Positions 18,074 through 26,843 of a stretch of DNA of 64,000 bases are shown here, in pieces (positions within the stretch are counted from its first letter, which is position 1; every line of letters starts with the position of its first letter). This DNA comes from Billgrantia campisalis (GTDB lineage Bacteria; Pseudomonadota; Gammaproteobacteria; Pseudomonadales; Halomonadaceae). The notes beneath the pieces are model-generated. The model saw nothing but the letters and a program-made list of their open reading frames with translations. It was not told the origin of the DNA and did not search any database. The position numbers and the translations under genes were made by a program. The stretch lies in the NCBI RefSeq assembly GCF_022341425.1, contig NZ_JABFUC010000006.1, positions 186,001-250,000 of the forward strand, written 5' to 3'.

Positions 18074-19122
18074 AACGGACACTGGCAACGGTGCTGGCCC
18101 TGGCCGGCCTGCTGCTCGCGGCGCCGGCCGCCGCCGAGCCCGGCTGGCCGGCTCGGCTCGAGTCGCGCCTGGCCGCCATCGAGGAGGCCTTCGACGGCGA
18201 GCTGGGGGTGCACGTGCGCCCGCTGGCCCCTGGCGCGCCGCGGGTCGGCTGGCGGGATACCGAGCCCTGGTACCTGGCCTCGCTGGTCAAGGTGCCGGTG
18301 GCCATCGAGCTGATGGCCCGGGTGGAGGCGGGCGAGCTGACGCTGGACCAGCGCCTGGTCCTGCGCGAGAGCGACTATGTGGACGGTGCCGGCCCCACCA
18401 ACTGGGCCGAGCCCGGCACGCCGTTGCGCCTCGGCGACCTGCTGGTGGCGATGCTCACGGTGAGCGACAACACCGCCACCGATATGCTGATCGAGCACTT
18501 GGGGCTTGAGGCCATCAACCGGCGTGCCGCCTCGCTGGTCGGCGAGCCGCAGCGGCTGGGGCCGATCACCCCCCTGGTGGAGGTGCGCCGCCAGGTCTAC
18601 GGGGCCCTGCATCCGGCGGCTCGTGAGCTGACCGGCCTCGACTTCATCGAACTGCAGAAGCAGCCCGACGACGCCCGGCGGCTGGCCTGGCTGGCGCGTC
18701 GGCTCGAGGTCCCGCAGCGGGCCCTGCGCCTGCCGAGCCTGGATGCGGCCTTCGCCCGCTACTACGCCGGCGGCCTCAACGGTGGGGGGCTCGACGTCTT
18801 CGCCGACCTGCTCGCCGCCCTGGCGCAGGGGCAGGCGCTGGGCGCTCAGGCCGGCGCCGATCTGCTGGCCATCATGACCGCCACCGCCAGCGGTGAGCCG
18901 CGCCTCAAGGCGGGCTTCGGGCCCGGTATCCGCTTCGCCCACAAGACCGGCACCCAGCATCGCCTGGCCTGCGATGCCGGCATCGCCTCCGCGGTGGGCG
19001 AGGGGCGCCAGCTGGTGGTCGTGGCCTGTGTCCGCGGCGAGCCCGAGGTGGCACGCAGCGAGCGGGCGCTGGCCGAGATCGGCCGGGCGATACGCGAGTC
19101 GGGCCTGCTGTTGGAGCCGTGA
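18070..19122 (+). CDS. Exported class A beta-lactamase-like serine hydrolase
   Basis: 350 residues with a clear signal peptide ending AAA near residue 22. The penicillin-recognising triad is complete: SLVK at 71-74 (nucleophile Ser71), SDN at 133-135 and HKTGT near residue 297. Class A-like proteins include beta-lactamases and peptidoglycan-modifying esterases; without a recognisable Glu166 context in the omega loop I would not call it a lactamase. The ATG overlaps the stop of the membrane acyltransferase, so the pair is probably co-expressed. Confidence 0.8.
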   Translation: MKRTLATVLALAGLLLAAPAAAEPGWPARLESRLAAIEEAFDGELGVHVRPLAPGAPRVGWRDTEPWYLASLVKVPVAIELMARVEAGELTLDQRLVLRESDYVDGAGPTNWAEPGTPLRLGDLLVAMLTVSDNTATDMLIEHLGLEAINRRAASLVGEPQRLGPITPLVEVRRQVYGALHPAARELTGLDFIELQKQPDDARRLAWLARRLEVPQRALRLPSLDAAFARYYAGGLNGGGLDVFADLLAALAQGQALGAQAGADLLAIMTATASGEPRLKAGFGPGIRFAHKTGTQHRLACDAGIASAVGEGRQLVVVACVRGEPEVARSERALAEIGRAIRESGLLLEP

Positions 19123-19209
19123 CCGGCCGCCGGGTTTTCTCGCCAAACGCCTTGTTCTTCAAACCAAACGCTCAATTTCCAAGCCGAACCCTCTGGGCAG
19201 GGCTTCACC

Positions 19210-19258
19210 TTGACGGTGCCACCGCTTGGTCTATGTTGAGAATAGACCGGTCAGTCTA
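19210..19258 (+). promoter_or_regulatory. Promoter with TetR-type operator half-sites
   Basis: TTGACG (19210-19215), 16 bases, TATGTT (19232-19237). TAGACCGGTCAGTCTA (19243-19258) follows, with TAGAC/GTCTA arms, and a further GGTCTA lies at 19228-19233, giving three half-sites around the -10 box. Autorepression by the TetR protein just downstream is likely. Confidence 0.6.
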
Positions 19259-19269
19259 GTGAGAATTGG

Positions 19270-19854
19270 ATGGCGATGACGACACGCGAGCGTCTGCTCG
19301 ACGCGGGACTCGAGATGCTGCTTCAACACGGCTACAACGACCTGGGTATCCAGGCGCTGCTGCGGGCCACAGGGACGCCCAAAGGCTCCTTCTATCACCA
19401 CTTTCAGAGCAAGGAAGACTTCGCTCTGCAGGTGATTGATCGCTACATGGAGGAGGTGCACCGGGGGCTGGAGCTCTCTCTGGAGGACCCGGGCCTCACG
19501 CCCCTGGCCCGCGCCCGCCGCTTCTTCGAGCTGTCGCGGGAGAAGTACCGCCGGGACGGCTACCTGGGCTGCATGCTGGGCGGTCTGGGTCAGGAGCTAT
19601 CCGGCGTCAACCCGACCTTCGCGGCGAAGATCGAGGCCTGCTTCAGCGAGATCTCTTGCCGCATCGCCAGCTGCCTGGAGGAGGCCCGTCGGCAGGGCGA
19701 GATCCCCCAGCAGGCGGATCCCCGAGAACTGGCCAATCTGCTGCTCAACTGCTGGGAGGGCGCTGCACTGCGCAGTCGCCTGCTGCGCGATCCCGCCCCG
19801 CTCGACCAGATGCTGGATTTCTACTTCTCGGCGGCGACCCGATCCGTAGGGTAA
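19270..19854 (+). CDS. TetR/AcrR family regulator
   Basis: 194 residues: an N-terminal helix-turn-helix (about 28-47, ending with TPKGSFYHHFQSKEDFA) and a C-terminal ligand domain of the TetR_C type containing LGCMLGGLGQEL. This subgroup resembles NemR-like regulators that answer reactive electrophiles. Half-sites in front of the gene suggest autorepression. The DUF1326/DUF2182 pair begins 135 bases downstream on the same strand and could be a target, although a separate promoter is possible. Confidence 0.85.
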   Translation: MAMTTRERLLDAGLEMLLQHGYNDLGIQALLRATGTPKGSFYHHFQSKEDFALQVIDRYMEEVHRGLELSLEDPGLTPLARARRFFELSREKYRRDGYLGCMLGGLGQELSGVNPTFAAKIEACFSEISCRIASCLEEARRQGEIPQQADPRELANLLLNCWEGAALRSRLLRDPAPLDQMLDFYFSAATRSVG

Positions 19855-19989
19855 GCGGGGCGAGCTGCCAGGGATGTGGCCGCCACAGGCGGCCTGTGGA
19901 GCGAGTGCTCCCGGCGTGGCCACTGCCGCGCAAGCCCACGGCATGCCACCACGCTCGGGTAACCCCATCCTGTGCTATGGAGGTGGAAG

Positions 19990-20619
19990 ATGAATACCGC
20001 AATGGAGTCGGGCTATCGTCTCGAAGGCAGCATGCTGGAGATCTGCTCCTGTGCCGTGTCCTGTCCCTGTTTTATCGGCGAGGACCCCGACGGCAACGAA
20101 TGCTTCGGGGTGATCGCCTTTCACCTGGAGCGGGGAGAAGCACGCGGCGTCGACGTCTCGGGCCTGACATTGGTGAACGTCGCCCATATTCCCGGCAATG
20201 CCCTGGCGGGCGGCTGGCGCTCGGTGCTGCTGGTCGATAGCCGGGCCAATGACGAGCAGGTCGAGGCCCTGCTGGATGCCTTTGGCGGCAAGCTGGGCGG
20301 GCCGCTGGCCGACCTGGCGAGCCTGGTCGGTGAACTGGTGGCCGTCGAGCGGGTGGCGATCACTCACGAGGCCCATCAGGCCAGTGGACAGCTCAAGGTC
20401 GAAGGGATGCTGGAGGCGGAGTTTGCGCCGATCCAGTCCTCGCCGGATGGCACCACGGCGACGCTGTACGACAGCGCCTTCACCACGGTGAAGGGGGCCC
20501 CGGCCTATCTCGGCAAGTCGCGGCGCTACCGGGTCGACCTGCCGCAATACGCCATGAGCTGGTCCTTCGACGGGCACAACGCCATCCAGACCGCCTGGAT
20601 GATGGAGCACCAGCCATGA
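19990..20619 (+). CDS. DUF1326 protein with Cys-rich N-terminus
   Basis: 209 residues, soluble, with CSCAVSCPCF near the start (Cys19, 21, 25, 27), the hallmark of DUF1326. The cysteines are spaced like a metal site but the function of the family is unknown. GGAGG precedes ATG 19990; a frame extending to 19972 is less likely. The next gene, DUF2182, overlaps by four bases; these two domains recur as neighbours in proteobacteria, so they probably act together, perhaps in metal or redox handling at the membrane. Confidence 0.85.
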   Translation: MNTAMESGYRLEGSMLEICSCAVSCPCFIGEDPDGNECFGVIAFHLERGEARGVDVSGLTLVNVAHIPGNALAGGWRSVLLVDSRANDEQVEALLDAFGGKLGGPLADLASLVGELVAVERVAITHEAHQASGQLKVEGMLEAEFAPIQSSPDGTTATLYDSAFTTVKGAPAYLGKSRRYRVDLPQYAMSWSFDGHNAIQTAWMMEHQP

Positions 20620-21419
20620 GCGCCGTCACTCAAGCGCGCCCCGCCTGGGGGCGCGCTCCGCTGCTCATCGGGATCATTGTGTTGGCTTGGCTGCTGGCCA
20701 TCCTCGCCGAATTGACCGGCGAAGTGCAGTGGGTGCACCACCACCAACTGAGGGTGGACGGCTTGGCGTTGTGGGCCAGTCTGGCGCTCTTTCTGGTGGC
20801 CTGGCAGGTGCATATTGCCGCCATGATGCTGCCGAGCACGCTGCCCATGGTTGGCCTCTTCCAGCGAGCCTCTGCCGGCCAGCGCCATCCGGCGCTGGCG
20901 CGTAGCGGCTTTCTCGGCGGCTATCTGGCGGTGTGGACCGCCTTCGGCCTGGCGGCGCTGGTCGCCATGGCACTGCTGGAGGGGCTGTCGATGCACTGGC
21001 ACTGGCTGCACCATCGGCCCGAGTGGCTGGCCGGTGGCGTGCTGCTGCTCGCCGGGGCCTTCCAGTTCTCCTCGCTCAAGGAGCGCTGCCTGGACAAGTG
21101 TCGAGCGCCCCGCGCCTTTCTGCTCAACCACTATCGGCAGGGCCTGGCCGGCGGCTTCGCCCTGGGGGCGCGTCACGGCCTGTTCTGCCTGGGCTGCTGC
21201 TGGGCGCTGATGCTGGTGATGTTCGTGGTGGGGATCGCCAACCTGGCCTGGATGGCGCCGCTCGCCGCGCTGATGCTCGTCGAGAAGGTGGCGCGTCACG
21301 GCCGGCGCATCGTCCGGCCCACCGGGGCGCTGCTGATGGTGCTCGGCCTGCTGGTGATGCTGGACCCGGCCTGGCTGCCAAGCCTGGTACCCTCGGCGAC
21401 GCCGATGCACGCCCATTGA
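20616..21419 (+). CDS. DUF2182 integral membrane protein
   Basis: 267 residues, about seven hydrophobic helices. Features seen in DUF2182: AAMMLPSTLPM in an early helix, KERCLDKCRAP in a loop near residue 152 and GLFCLGCCWALMLVMFVVG near 188. The histidine- and cysteine-bearing loops could bind metal. It is translationally coupled to the DUF1326 gene. Function is not established for the family; a transport or anchoring role for its Cys-rich partner is a guess. Confidence 0.85.
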   Translation: MSAVTQARPAWGRAPLLIGIIVLAWLLAILAELTGEVQWVHHHQLRVDGLALWASLALFLVAWQVHIAAMMLPSTLPMVGLFQRASAGQRHPALARSGFLGGYLAVWTAFGLAALVAMALLEGLSMHWHWLHHRPEWLAGGVLLLAGAFQFSSLKERCLDKCRAPRAFLLNHYRQGLAGGFALGARHGLFCLGCCWALMLVMFVVGIANLAWMAPLAALMLVEKVARHGRRIVRPTGALLMVLGLLVMLDPAWLPSLVPSATPMHAH

Positions 21420-21509
21420 GGTACGCCGATCCCAGCTTCATCCGGCGGCTCGGCCGCCGGGTGGAGCTTACGCCGAGCGGGTATGAGCGACGCTTTCGCG
21501 CGATGCGGC

Positions 21510-21670
21510 TAGGCTGTGTCTGAAAAGTCGACGAGCGATGGTCAGACAAGGCAAAAATCGGCGAAAAGACGGAGTTTACGGGGTGTAAATGAGTACTTTG
21601 ATCGGACTCGCGCACGAGCCGATTTTTAACGCCGTATGACCGAGCGCAGGCACTTTTCGGACAAAGCCTA
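21510..21670. repeat. MITE-like inverted-repeat element, 161 bp
   Basis: The ends are imperfect inverted repeats: AGGCTGTGTCTGAAAAGT (21511-21528) and the complement of 21652-21669 agree at 16 of 18 positions, and the outermost bases are TA on both sides. Inner arms (AAAAATCGGC at 21553-21562, GCCGATTTTT at 21618-21627) extend the palindrome. There is no coding capacity. TA ends recall IS630/mariner-type elements. Confidence 0.65.
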
Positions 21671-21715
21671 AGGTTGCAGTGACGGTTGCCACTCAGCGGA
21701 GGAGGGCATAGCACC

Positions 21716-22945
21716 ATGCATCGCGATCTCACCATCGAGCGCCTCTATCGACAGCACTCCCCCCGGGTGCTGGCGACGCTGATCCGTCTGCTGGGGGATT
21801 TCGAGCTGGCGGAGGAGGCGATGCAGGAGGCCTTCATGGCCGCGGTTCAGCAGTGGCCGAGCCAGGGCGTGCCCGAGCATCCCGCCGCCTGGCTGATCCG
21901 CACCGGCCAGCGCCGCGGCATCGACCAGATCCGCCGCCGCCAGACCTCGCGCCACTATGCCCATCTCGTGGTACCCGAGGAAGCGACGGTCAGCCTCGAC
22001 GAGCGCAGCATCGCCCACGACCCGCTGCGGCTGCTGTTCACCTGCTGTCACCCCTACCTGGCCCTGGACGAGCGCGTGGCGCTGACCCTGCGTGAGATGT
22101 GCGGCCTGACCACCGAGCAGGTGGCCCATGCGCTGCTTCACAAGCCCGCCACCCTGGCCCAGCGCATCGTGCGGGCCAAGCGCAAGCTCCGCGAGGCTGG
22201 CATTCGCTACGAAATCCCCGACGCCAGGGCCCTCCCGGAGCGCCTGCCCGATGTGCTGCGGGTGATCTATCTGGTGTTCAACGAGGGCTATTCGCAGAGT
22301 GCCGGCGAGTCGCTGGTCGATGTCAGCCTGTCGGCGGAGGCCATGGAGCTGGCCGAGGCGCTGGCCCGGCTGCTGCCCCAGGGCGAGGTGCTCGGCCTGC
22401 AGGCGTTGATGCTGCTGCATGACGCCCGGCGTGCCGCCCGTCAGGGGGCGCAGGGTGAGCTGATTCCCCTGGAGGAGCAGGACCGTGCCCGCTGGGACCG
22501 GGGGCGTATCGGTGAAGGTCTGACCCGCCTGGCCCAGGCGCTGGCCCTGACCCCCACTGGCCCCTACACCCTGCAGGCCTCGATCGCCGCCGAGCATGCC
22601 CGCGCGCCCAGCGCCGAGGCCACCGACTGGGCGCGGATCGCGCTGCTCTACGAGGCGCTCTACCGCCGGCAGCCCTCGCCGGTGGTGGCCCTCAACCGCG
22701 CGGTGGCCGTGGCCATGCGCGATGGCCCCCAGGCGGGACTGGCGCTGCTCGACGCCCTGGCCGACCACAAAGCCATCGTCAACTACCACCTCTTCCATGC
22801 TGCCCGGGCCGACCTGCTTCGCCGCGCCGGTGATCGCCAGGCGGCTCGGCTCGCCTATGCGCGGGCCCTGGCGCTGACCATCCAGCAGCCGGAGCGCCGC
22901 TTCCTGCAGCGCCGGCTGGCCGAGCTGAACGCGCTGGAGGAATAA
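21716..22945 (+). CDS. ECF42-type RNA polymerase sigma factor with C-terminal TPR-like extension
   Basis: 409 residues. Residues 1-85 hold sigma region 2 (RLLGDFELAEEAMQEAF), about 110-165 region 4 (MCGLTTEQVAHAL), and the rest is the helical DUF6596 extension (NEGYSQSAGESLVDVSLSAEAM). This is the ECF42 group, which works without an anti-sigma and lies next to DGPF/YCII proteins, exactly as here. ATG 21716 follows GGAGGAGGG. The targets probably include the YCII genes downstream, although no ECF promoter was confirmed. Confidence 0.9.
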   Translation: MHRDLTIERLYRQHSPRVLATLIRLLGDFELAEEAMQEAFMAAVQQWPSQGVPEHPAAWLIRTGQRRGIDQIRRRQTSRHYAHLVVPEEATVSLDERSIAHDPLRLLFTCCHPYLALDERVALTLREMCGLTTEQVAHALLHKPATLAQRIVRAKRKLREAGIRYEIPDARALPERLPDVLRVIYLVFNEGYSQSAGESLVDVSLSAEAMELAEALARLLPQGEVLGLQALMLLHDARRAARQGAQGELIPLEEQDRARWDRGRIGEGLTRLAQALALTPTGPYTLQASIAAEHARAPSAEATDWARIALLYEALYRRQPSPVVALNRAVAVAMRDGPQAGLALLDALADHKAIVNYHLFHAARADLLRRAGDRQAARLAYARALALTIQQPERRFLQRRLAELNALEE

Positions 22946-23026
22946 TCAAAAAAATCGCGCTGTGCTGTCGATCTTGCCGACTGTCACGCGACTCAGGGAG
23001 GCAACCAGCCAACGGAGGTGGAATTC

Positions 23027-23863
23027 ATGCGATACATGCTGATGCGCAAGGCCGATGCGTCGACCGAAGCCGGCGACCCGCCCGATCAGGGCGTGCTCGA
23101 AGCCATGGCGGACTACAACCGCCGACTGGCCGAGGCCGGGGTGTTCGTCTCCGGCAACGGCCTGCGACCGAGCCGCGAAGGCTGCCGGCTCGAGCGGCGC
23201 GACGGGGAGGTGCTGGTCACCGGCGGCCCCTTCGCCGAGACCCAGGAACTCCTCGCCGGCTACACCGTGCTGGAGGCGGACTCGCTGGAGACCGCCATCG
23301 AGTGGGCCAAGCAGTGGCCCAGTGAAGACGGCGACGTCACCCTGGAGCTGCGCCGCTACTTCAGCCTGGAGGACTTCGAACCCAGCGCCGGGCTCGACAA
23401 GCACTGCGACCTGGCGCGCCTGCCCAGCGAACTCAATGTGCACCTGGGCTTTCCCGGCACCTGCCGCGAGGCGATGGCCTACTACGCCGATGTCACCGGC
23501 GGCCGGCTGGAGGCGCTGATTACCTATGGCGAGACCCCGGCTGCCCGAGATACCCCGCCCGAGCGGCACGACCGGATCATCCACGCCTCCCTCAACGTCC
23601 GCGGCCGCCGGCTGATGGGCGCGGACATGGCCGACGACTGCTACCAGGCGCCCCAGGGCGCCCGGGTGTCGCTGGAGTATGCAGCCTTCGACCAGGCCGA
23701 GGCCGTGTTCCAGCGCCTGGCCGAGGGCGGCCAGGTCACCATGCCCTTCGCGCCCACCTTCTGGGCGCAGGGCTTCGGCATGGCCACCGACCGCTTCGGC
23801 GTGCACTGGATGATCGGCTGCCAGACCGGCCGCTGCCCCATGAGCGAGGAGAGCGAACCATGA
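23027..23863 (+). CDS. YCII/DGPF domain fused to a VOC (PhnB-like) domain
   Basis: 278 residues. Residues 1-115 are a YCII-related domain with GGPFAET at 66-72; residues 130-270 are a vicinal-oxygen-chelate domain of the PhnB/3-demethylubiquinone methyltransferase-like type (HLGFPGTCREAMAYY). DGPF proteins accompany ECF42 sigma factors but their chemistry is unknown. The start at ATG 23027 is set by GGAGG seven bases upstream; an in-frame GTG at 23018 overlaps that site. The stop overlaps the next gene (ATGA), so the partners are coupled. Confidence 0.85.
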   Translation: MRYMLMRKADASTEAGDPPDQGVLEAMADYNRRLAEAGVFVSGNGLRPSREGCRLERRDGEVLVTGGPFAETQELLAGYTVLEADSLETAIEWAKQWPSEDGDVTLELRRYFSLEDFEPSAGLDKHCDLARLPSELNVHLGFPGTCREAMAYYADVTGGRLEALITYGETPAARDTPPERHDRIIHASLNVRGRRLMGADMADDCYQAPQGARVSLEYAAFDQAEAVFQRLAEGGQVTMPFAPTFWAQGFGMATDRFGVHWMIGCQTGRCPMSEESEP

Positions 23864-24225
23864 AATATGCCGCGCTGGTCTATTACCAGGAGCGCCTGAT
23901 CGAGGCAATGAGTGAGCAGGAGTGGCACGACCTCAACCAGCAGTGTCTGGCCGGTGTGGAGCGCCTGACCGAGCAGGGCCACTACCTGGCCGGCCAGGCC
24001 CTGCAGCCGGTGGAGCGCGCCGCCAGCCTGCGGGTTCGCGACGGCGAGGTGCTGATCTCCGACGGGCCCTTCGCCGAAACCAAGGAGCAACTGGCCGGCT
24101 TCTACCTGCTGGAGGCTCGTGACTTGAACGAGGCCCTGCAGCTGGCCAACCGCATACCCCCCGCCCGCTTCGGCACCATCGAGGTGCGCCCGGTGCGGGA
24201 ACTGCCTCCCAGAGACGAGGAGTGA
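23860..24225 (+). CDS. YCII-related (DGPF) protein
   Basis: 121 residues, a single YCII/DGPF domain with the family signature SDGPFAETKEQLAGF near residues 67-81 and a final strand IEVRPVREL. It overlaps the YCII-VOC fusion by four bases and ends four bases before the DUF1428 gene. It is the classical genomic partner of ECF42 sigma factors. Catalytic roles in related YCII proteins involve a His-Asp pair, but which residues would serve here is not clear. Confidence 0.88.
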   Translation: MKYAALVYYQERLIEAMSEQEWHDLNQQCLAGVERLTEQGHYLAGQALQPVERAASLRVRDGEVLISDGPFAETKEQLAGFYLLEARDLNEALQLANRIPPARFGTIEVRPVRELPPRDEE

Positions 24226-24229
24226 CCCC

Positions 24230-24583
24230 ATGACCTACATCGATGGTTTCGCCGCCGCGGTGCCCACCGCCAACCGTGAGCAGTACATCCAGCACGCTCG
24301 AGAGGCGGCGACGGTCTTCAAGGAGCATGGCGCCCTGAACGTGGTGGAATGCTGGGGCGACGACGTGCCCGAGGGCAAGCTCACCTCCTTTCCCATGGCG
24401 GTGAAATGCCAGCCGGATGAGACCGTGATCTTCTCCTGGATCCACTGGCCCTCCCGGGAGGTACGCGACCGGGGGATGGCCAAGGTCATGGAGGACCCGC
24501 GTCTGCAGCCCGACGTGAATCCCATGCCCTTCGACGGCAAACGGCTGATCTACGGCGGCTTCGAAGTCGTCGTGGAGGAGTAG
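24230..24583 (+). CDS. DUF1428 protein (dimeric alpha-beta barrel)
   Basis: 117 residues matching the DUF1428 family from start to end: MTYIDGFAAAVP at the N-terminus, LNVVECWGDDVPEGK mid-protein and MPFDGKRLIYGGFE near the C-terminus. These belong to the dimeric alpha-beta barrel superfamily, as do YCII proteins, so this ECF42 cluster carries three related folds in a row. Function unknown. Last gene of the unit; a weak stem-loop follows. Confidence 0.88.
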   Translation: MTYIDGFAAAVPTANREQYIQHAREAATVFKEHGALNVVECWGDDVPEGKLTSFPMAVKCQPDETVIFSWIHWPSREVRDRGMAKVMEDPRLQPDVNPMPFDGKRLIYGGFEVVVEE

Positions 24584-24628
24584 CCACTCCAGCCTGCCTT
24601 GCCTCGTGGCGCCAGGTCAGCGGATGTT

Positions 24629-24654
24629 CCGGATCGGTCATATGGCTGATCCGG
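24629..24654. terminator. Possible stem-loop after the ECF42 cluster
   Basis: CCGGATC (24629-24635) pairs with GATCCGG (24648-24654) around a 12-base loop. There is no T-tract on either strand, so termination activity is uncertain. Confidence 0.35.
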
Positions 24655-24662
24655 CGCCATGC

Positions 24663-26417
24663 TTAATCCGCCGGCCATCCCGCCCAGGCCACGAAGTCGG
24701 CCGCCGCCATGGGCTTGGCGTAGAAAAAGCCCTGGGCGTAGCGGTAGTTGAGAGTGCGCAAGAAGGCCTCTTGGGCGGCGGTCTCTACGCCCTCGCCCAG
24801 GGCGTCGATCTGGAGGTGGCTGCTCAATTGCGAGAGGCTGGCCACGACGCCCGCGCCGCGTCCGTCAGGCGTCTGCCAGATGAAGACTTTATCGACCTTG
24901 ATCAGGTTGAACGGCATATCGATCAGCCGTCCCAGCGACGAGTAGCCCGTGCCGAAGTCGTCCAGGGCGAGAGGGAAGCCCGCGGCCGCGAGTTCGACGA
25001 TGACATGGCTGACCTCGTCGAGGCCGAATTCCAGCGCACTCTCGGTAATTTCGAGCTTCACGCAAGCCGGCGACACGCCCGTTGCCTGCGTGATGGCGAT
25101 AAAGCGTTCGACCAGGGTCGGATCACGGAGCTGAGAAGGGGCGACGTTAACCGACACCCAGAACGCCGCGTTGCCTGGTAGTTCCTGCCAGCGTCGCAGT
25201 TGACGGCAGGCGTTCTCGAAGACCTGCTCGCCAAGCTCATCCATGAGCCCCAGCTCTTCGGCCAGGGGGATGAAGCGATCCGGCCCGATGGGGGCGTGGC
25301 CGTCGGGCTGGGGCCAGCGCGCCAGCGCCTCCGCCCCCACCGCCTCACCGCTATCCAGATCCATGACGGGTTGATAAAAGAGCACCAACTCCCGCTCGGT
25401 GACGGCACGCTGCAGGTCGGCCTCGAGCTTGATCTCGCAGCGCTGTGTCTCCTTGATGCCGTGATCCGCCCAGCGGATGGAGTCCACGTCGGTGTTGGCC
25501 GCACCGTCGGTTAGCTCTTCTGCCAGCAGCGCGAGCTCGCGTGCGTGGCGGCCATCGGTCGGCGCGCGGGCGATCCCCGCACTGACCTCAATCTGGAGGG
25601 ATTCACCGCCGACTTCGAAGCCTGTTTCCGTGACAGCGGCGACGAGCGCGCGTGCCCGCGTCATCAGATGACTGTCCGGGTCGCTTGCCGCACCGGCATC
25701 GGCAGGGATCACAGCGGCGAAAGTGTGGGCATGGGAGCGGGCGAGCGATTCGGTCGCTTCGAGACGGCTCTCGAGACGCTCACTGATATCACACAAGAGC
25801 TGGTTGATGGCTTCGACGCCGAAGGCTTGGTCAATGCGGTCCAGGCGCCTGAATTGCAACGACACGATCCCGGTCACCGAATGCGCGGCTGCCGTCTCGT
25901 CAATGAGACGCTGGAGCCGCAGCAACATGCCCCGATGGTTCAGGGCACCAGTGATCGGATCGTGGCTGGCCCCGGTCGAATTGAGGAGGACATTCAACTT
26001 CCGGGTTTGACCTTCCAGCCTGTCCTGGGGCGGATGCAGGTCTGTGACCTCCTGCTGCACGGAAAAGAAATAGTCGGCCCCTTCGCCATCATTGCGCAAA
26101 CGCGTGATGGTCCACTCCACCAGGTACGGCGTGCCATCCTTGCGGTAATTCCAGGTGCGACCCTCAAAGGAATCGCCGGCGCGCAAGTTCGACTTGAGCC
26201 GATTCAGGACCGCTCGATCAGTGTCCGGGCCTTGCAGGATGCGTGGCGTGGCGCCCAGAAGCTCCTCGCGTGTATAGCCCGTCATGCGCGTGAAGGCATC
26301 ATTGGCGTGCACGAACACCGGCCCCGGTGGGGCCAGTTCGCCAGTAGTAATGACCACCGAGTAGTCGGACTTCTTAATGGCCGCTTCCAGGAAACGAGGT
26401 CCGTCGCTGAATGCCAT
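24663..26417 (-). CDS. PAS - degenerate GGDEF - EAL cyclic-di-GMP phosphodiesterase
   Basis: 584 residues. A PAS domain (about 10-120) carries GYTREELLGATPRILQGPDTD, close to LOV sequences but without the photoactive cysteine. A GGDEF domain (about 165-320) has lost its GGDEF motif (SHAHTFAAV at that position). The EAL domain (about 330-580) keeps EALARW near 361, KLEITES, DDFGTGYSSL and EGVE, so it should hydrolyse c-di-GMP. Start at ATG 26417, where PAS homology begins; the frame is open to 26552. No signal peptide or membrane helix: a cytosolic sensor. Confidence 0.88.
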   Translation of the reverse strand: MAFSDGPRFLEAAIKKSDYSVVITTGELAPPGPVFVHANDAFTRMTGYTREELLGATPRILQGPDTDRAVLNRLKSNLRAGDSFEGRTWNYRKDGTPYLVEWTITRLRNDGEGADYFFSVQQEVTDLHPPQDRLEGQTRKLNVLLNSTGASHDPITGALNHRGMLLRLQRLIDETAAAHSVTGIVSLQFRRLDRIDQAFGVEAINQLLCDISERLESRLEATESLARSHAHTFAAVIPADAGAASDPDSHLMTRARALVAAVTETGFEVGGESLQIEVSAGIARAPTDGRHARELALLAEELTDGAANTDVDSIRWADHGIKETQRCEIKLEADLQRAVTERELVLFYQPVMDLDSGEAVGAEALARWPQPDGHAPIGPDRFIPLAEELGLMDELGEQVFENACRQLRRWQELPGNAAFWVSVNVAPSQLRDPTLVERFIAITQATGVSPACVKLEITESALEFGLDEVSHVIVELAAAGFPLALDDFGTGYSSLGRLIDMPFNLIKVDKVFIWQTPDGRGAGVVASLSQLSSHLQIDALGEGVETAAQEAFLRTLNYRYAQGFFYAKPMAAADFVAWAGWPAD

Positions 26418-26573
26418 GCGCTGCCTATCCCTCAAGCGAATTGTGACCGTCCACGGGAAGCGGTGCGCCTGGATGTGCCCGCACGCGCCGCCGCCGATGA
26501 TGCCCGGATGCATTTCGCGACCATCTGCCGTGGAAGGTTGCGCTTCTGCCACTCGGGCGGTTCAGGTCATGGC

Positions 26574-26843
26574 TCAATCATCGTTGAGCGTTGCTGCTAG
26601 GCTCTTTCTTATCACTCCCCCTGAAAGGGAATGACGCTCGGTCCATGCCGGGCATGGATTCTGGGCGGAGCAACAGCAGGAGTAACTCACACTAGGGAGG
26701 GTAGCAGATCCCTACAACTTCCTTTGCGAGGAGAGCCGACATGAGAGCGATAACCTTGGAGGGTCGCGAGATCGACCTGACGCCGGAGGGGCTCAACGGT
26801 TTGCAGGGGCAGCTGCAGGGGCCGCTGTTGATGCCCGACGACC
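26574..26843. repeat. Direct repeat copy 1: duplicated promoter and gene start
   Basis: This 270-bp stretch matches 28761-29029 along its whole length, with substitutions. It covers an upstream region beginning TCAATCATCGTTGA, the ribosome site GAGGAGAGCCGAC and the first 34 codons of the oxidase at 28927. Identity stops abruptly after CCCGACGACC in both copies. Confidence 0.85.

Noticed and set aside
18070..19122. A true antibiotic-inactivating beta-lactamase
   Set aside because: SxxK, SDN and KTG are present, but I cannot place the Glu166-type residue, and these motifs are shared with peptidoglycan hydrolases and esterases.
24663..26417. Blue-light LOV photoreceptor
   Set aside because: The motif lacks the adduct-forming cysteine, so light sensing by the usual chemistry is not supported.
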